DNA from: Archivesica marissinica
Lineage: Eukaryota; Mollusca; Bivalvia; Venerida; Vesicomyidae
Assembly: GCA_014843695.1 (NCBI GenBank)
Contig: CM026401.1
Location: forward strand, 32,123,792-32,187,791
Reading direction: 5' to 3'
DNA: 64,000 nucleotides
A model generated the notes under the pieces. It was not told where the DNA came from. It did not search any database and worked only from the letters and a program-made list of their open reading frames with translations. The position numbers were made by a program, and so were the translations under genes. Position 1 is the stretch's first letter. Every line of letters begins with the position of its first letter. This document shows positions 60,377-64,000 of this stretch, piece by piece.

Positions 60377-60920
60377 TGTATGCCCCAGTACACTTGTAAT
60401 ATACGGTAAGTATGCCCTGTACACGTGTAACATACGGTATGTATGCCCCTGTACACTTGTAACATACGGTGTGTACGCCCCTGTACACTTGGAAGCTACG
60501 GTATGTATGCCCCTGTACACTTGTAATATACGGTATGTATGCCCCTGTACACGTGTAACATACGGTATGTATGCCCCTGTACACTTGTAACATATGGTAT
60601 GTATGCCCCTGTACACTTGTAGCATACGGTATGTATGCCCCTGTACACTTGTACAATACGGTATGTATGCCCCTGTACACGTGTACAATACGGTATGTAT
60701 GCCCCTGTACACTTGTACAATACGGTATCTATGACCTTGTACACGTTTAACATACGGTATGTATGCCCCTGTACACTTGTAACATACGGTATGTATGCCC
60801 CTGTACACTTGTAACATACGGTATGTATGCCCTGTACACTTGTAACATACGGTATGTATGCCCTGTACACTTGTAACATACGGTATGTATGCCCTGTACA
60901 CTTGTAACATACGGTATGTA
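60377..60920. repeat. 32-bp minisatellite, truncated contig C copy
   Basis: Matches 25672-26215, then stops in mid-unit at GGTATGTA and passes directly into 21-bp satellite. About 1.1 kb of array and the unique spacer 27321-27560 are absent. Confidence 0.94.
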
Positions 60921-61964
60921 CCACAATACGATAGAAATAGTCCACAATACGATAGAGATAGTCCACAATACGATAGAAATATGTCACAATACGATAGAGA
61001 TAGTCCACAATACGATAGAAATATTCCACAATACGATATAGATAGTCCACAATACGATAGAAATAGTCAACAATACGATATAGATAGTCCACAATACGAT
61101 AGAGATAGTCCACAATACGATAGAGATAGTCCACAATACGATAGAGATAGTCCACAATACGATAGAAATATGCCACAATACGATATAGATAGTCCACAAT
61201 ACGATAGAAATAGTCCACAATACGATAGAAATATTTCACAATACGATAGAGATAGTCCACAATACGATAGAAATATGTCACAATACGATAGAGATAGTCC
61301 ACAATACGATAGAGATAGTCCACAATACGATAGAGATAGTCCACAATACGATAGAAATAGTCACAATACGATAGAGATAGTCCACAATACGATAGAAATA
61401 GTTCACAATACGACATAGATATTCCACAATACGATAGAAATATGTCACTATACGATATAGATAGTCCACAATACGATAGAAATATTTCACAATACGATAG
61501 AGATATTCCACAATACGATAGAAATATGTCACAATACGAAAGAGATAGTCCACAATACGATAGAAATAGTTCACAATACGATATAGATAGTCCACAATAC
61601 GATAGAAATATGTCCACAATACGATAGAGATAGTCCACAATATGATAGAAATAGTTCACAATACGATAGAGATAGTCAACAATACTATAGAGATAGTCCA
61701 CAATACGATAGAAATAGTCCACAATACGATAGAGATAGTCCACAATACGATAGAAATAGTCCACAATACGATAGAGATAGTCCACAATACGATAGAAATA
61801 GTTCACAATACGACATAGATATTCCACAATACGATAGAAATATGTCACTATACGACATAGATAGTCAACAATACTATAGACATAGTCCACAATACGATAG
61901 AAATAGTTCACAATACGACATAGATATTCCACAATACGATAGAAATATGTCACTATACGACATA
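60921..61964 (+). repeat. 21-bp satellite, contig C first block
   Basis: Forward 21-bp units. The last about 530 bp aligns with the ends of the blocks before 31122 and 34662. Confidence 0.95.
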
Positions 61965-62075
61965 GAATAGTAACACAAACAATTGCGGACATGTATTACC
62001 CAGATTCAGTTACTATTTCTGAAATATTTGAAAACATAAAATCTGTGTCTATACTAGGTGTGTACCATCCACAGC
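61965..62075. other. Non-satellite island, copy 3 of 3
   Basis: Same about 111-bp island as 31122-31232 (offset 30843), again directly left of the palindrome. Confidence 0.9.
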
Positions 62076-62478
62076 AGTCCACACTACGATAGAGATAGTC
62101 CACAATACGATAGAGATAGTCCACAATACGATATAAATATTTCCAAATATTTATATCGTATTGTGGACTATCTCTATCGTATTGTGGACTATCTCTATCG
62201 TAGTGTGGACTATCTCTATCGTATTGTGAAATATTTATATCGTATTGTGGACTATCTCTATCGTATTGTGGACTATCTCTATCGTATTGTGGACTATCTC
62301 TATCGTATTGTGGACTATCTCTATCGTATTGTGGACTATCTCTATCGTATTGTGGACTATCTCTATCGTATTGTGGACTATCTCTATCGTATTGTGGACT
62401 ATCTCTATCGTATTGTGGACTATCTCTATCGTATTGTGGACTATCTCTATCGTATTGTGGACTATCTCTATCGTATAG
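62076..62478. repeat. Palindrome plus inverted 21-bp block, copy 3
   Basis: Arms 62076-62142 and 62145-62211 with CC spacer. The reverse-oriented block extends to about 62475, then returns to forward through GTATAGAGATAGAGATAG. Confidence 0.92.
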
Positions 62479-64000
62479 AGATAGAGATAGTCCACAATAC
62501 GATAGAGATAGTCCACAATACGATAGAGATAGTCCACAATACGATAGAAATAGTTCACAATACGATATATATATTCCACAATACGATATAGATAGTCAAC
62601 AATACGATATAAATATTTCACAATACGATAGCGATAGTCCACACTACGATGGAAATAGTTCACAATACGATAGAGATAGTCCACAATACGATAGAAATAT
62701 GTCCACAATACGATAGAGATAGTCCACAATACGATAGAAATAGTTCACAATACGATAGAGATAGTCCACAATACGATAGAAATAGTCACAATACGATAGA
62801 GATAGTCCACAATACGATAGAAATAGTCCACAATACGATAGAGATAGTCCACAATACGATAGAAATAGTCACAATACGATAGAGATAGTCCACAATACGA
62901 TAGAAATAGTTCACAATACGATATAGATATTCCACAATACGATAGAAATATGTCACTATACGACATAGATAGTCCACAATACGATAGAAATAGTTCACAA
63001 TACGATATAGATAGTCCACAATACGATAGAAATATGTCACAATACGATAGAATAGTCCACAATAGATAGAAATAGTTCACAATACGATAGAATATCACAA
63101 TACATAGAGATAGTCACAATACTATAGACATAGTCCACAATACGATAGAGATAGTCAACAATACTATAGAAATAGTCCACAATACGATAGAAATATGTCA
63201 CTATACGATATAGATAGTCCACAATACGATAGAGATAGTCCACAATACGATAGAGATAGTCCACAATACGATAGAGATAGTCCACAATACGATAGAAATA
63301 GTTCACAATACGATATAGATAGTCCACAATACGATAGAAATATTTCACAATACGATAGAGATATTCCACAATACGATAGAAATATGTCACAATACGATAG
63401 AGATAGTCCACAATACGATAGAAATATTTCACAATACGATAGAGATAGTCCACAATACGATAGAGATAGTCCACAATACGATAGAGATATTCCACACTAC
63501 GTCATAGATAGTAGAATACGATAGTATAGTCAGAATACTATAGAGATAGTCCACAATACGATAGATATAGTGCACAATACTATAGTATAGTCCACAATAC
63601 GATAGTATAGTCCACAATACTATAGGATAGTCCACAATACGATAGAATAGTCCACAATACGATAGAGATAGTCCACAATACGATAGAGATAGTCCACAAT
63701 ACGATAGAGATAGTCCACAATACGATAGAAATAGTTCACAATACGATATATATATTCCACAATACGATATAGATAGTCAACAATACGATATAAATATTTC
63801 ACAATACGATAGCGATAGTCCACACTACGATGGAAATATTTCACAATACGCTAGAGATAGTCCACAATACGATAGAAATATGTCACAATACGATATAGAT
63901 ATTCCACAATACGATAGAAATATGTCACAATACGATATAGATAGTCTACAATACGATAGAAATATGTCACAATACGATATAGATAGTCAACAATACTATA
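62479..64000 (+). repeat. 21-bp satellite to window end
   Basis: Forward units with a patch of small deletions at 63040-63130 and 63500-63650. The last 160 bp resemble 35330-35499. The array continues past the window. Confidence 0.95.

Noticed and set aside
60496..61992. 498-codon minus-strand frame combining two repeat peptides
   Set aside because: It spans the 32-bp/21-bp satellite junction at 60920, so it is a chance fusion of two array translations, possibly over an assembly error.

Overview
This is eukaryotic, intron-containing, extremely repeat-rich DNA from an invertebrate animal. The best guess is a lophotrochozoan, probably a bivalve mollusc. That guess rests on EGF-type receptor exons joined to a Toll/IL-1R (TIR) exon, several tRNA-derived SINE families, a DUF7869-like mobile-type protein, a Gypsy-like LTR element, and minisatellites in almost every intron. 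Nothing prokaryotic was seen. Two runs of exactly 1000 N (35500-36499 and 50790-51789) split the window into three contigs: A (1-35499), B (36500-50789) and C (51790-64000).

Contig A starts with about 21.2 kb of a 49/44-bp satellite, then a 29-bp minisatellite. The 3' part of a minus-strand gene follows: an EGF-like exon (25439-25588), a transmembrane exon (23801-23968) and the first half of a TIR domain (21923-22066), all with phase-1 introns. Its introns hold a MITE expanded into a 34-bp array, a 42-bp minisatellite that shares 19 bp with the transmembrane exon, a 29-bp AT-rich array and a 32-bp array. From about 27.5 kb the contig is a 21-bp satellite with inverted blocks around perfect palindromes and a recurring non-satellite island of about 111 bp.

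Contig B is more ordinary. It carries a broken DUF7869-like (RNase H-fold-like) gene, several minisatellites, at least three SINE families, a family of small CAGTCAAAC-ended MITEs, and three plus-strand EGF-like exons (44819, 46344, 48280), again all phase 1-1. It ends in the 5' end of an LTR retrotransposon (tRNA-Pro-like primer binding site, then a frameshifted gag) that runs into the second gap.

Contig C repeats contig A (17119-26215 corresponds to 51790-60920) almost base for base. It then jumps at 60920/60921 into the 21-bp satellite, missing the 32-bp array remainder and the unique 240 bp found in A. C is most simply a redundant or allelic copy of A, so the second receptor copy should not be counted as a separate gene without proof. 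One simple model is a single EGF(n)-TM-TIR receptor gene on the minus strand, with contig B placed in the wrong orientation. The window contains no complete, intact protein-coding gene.
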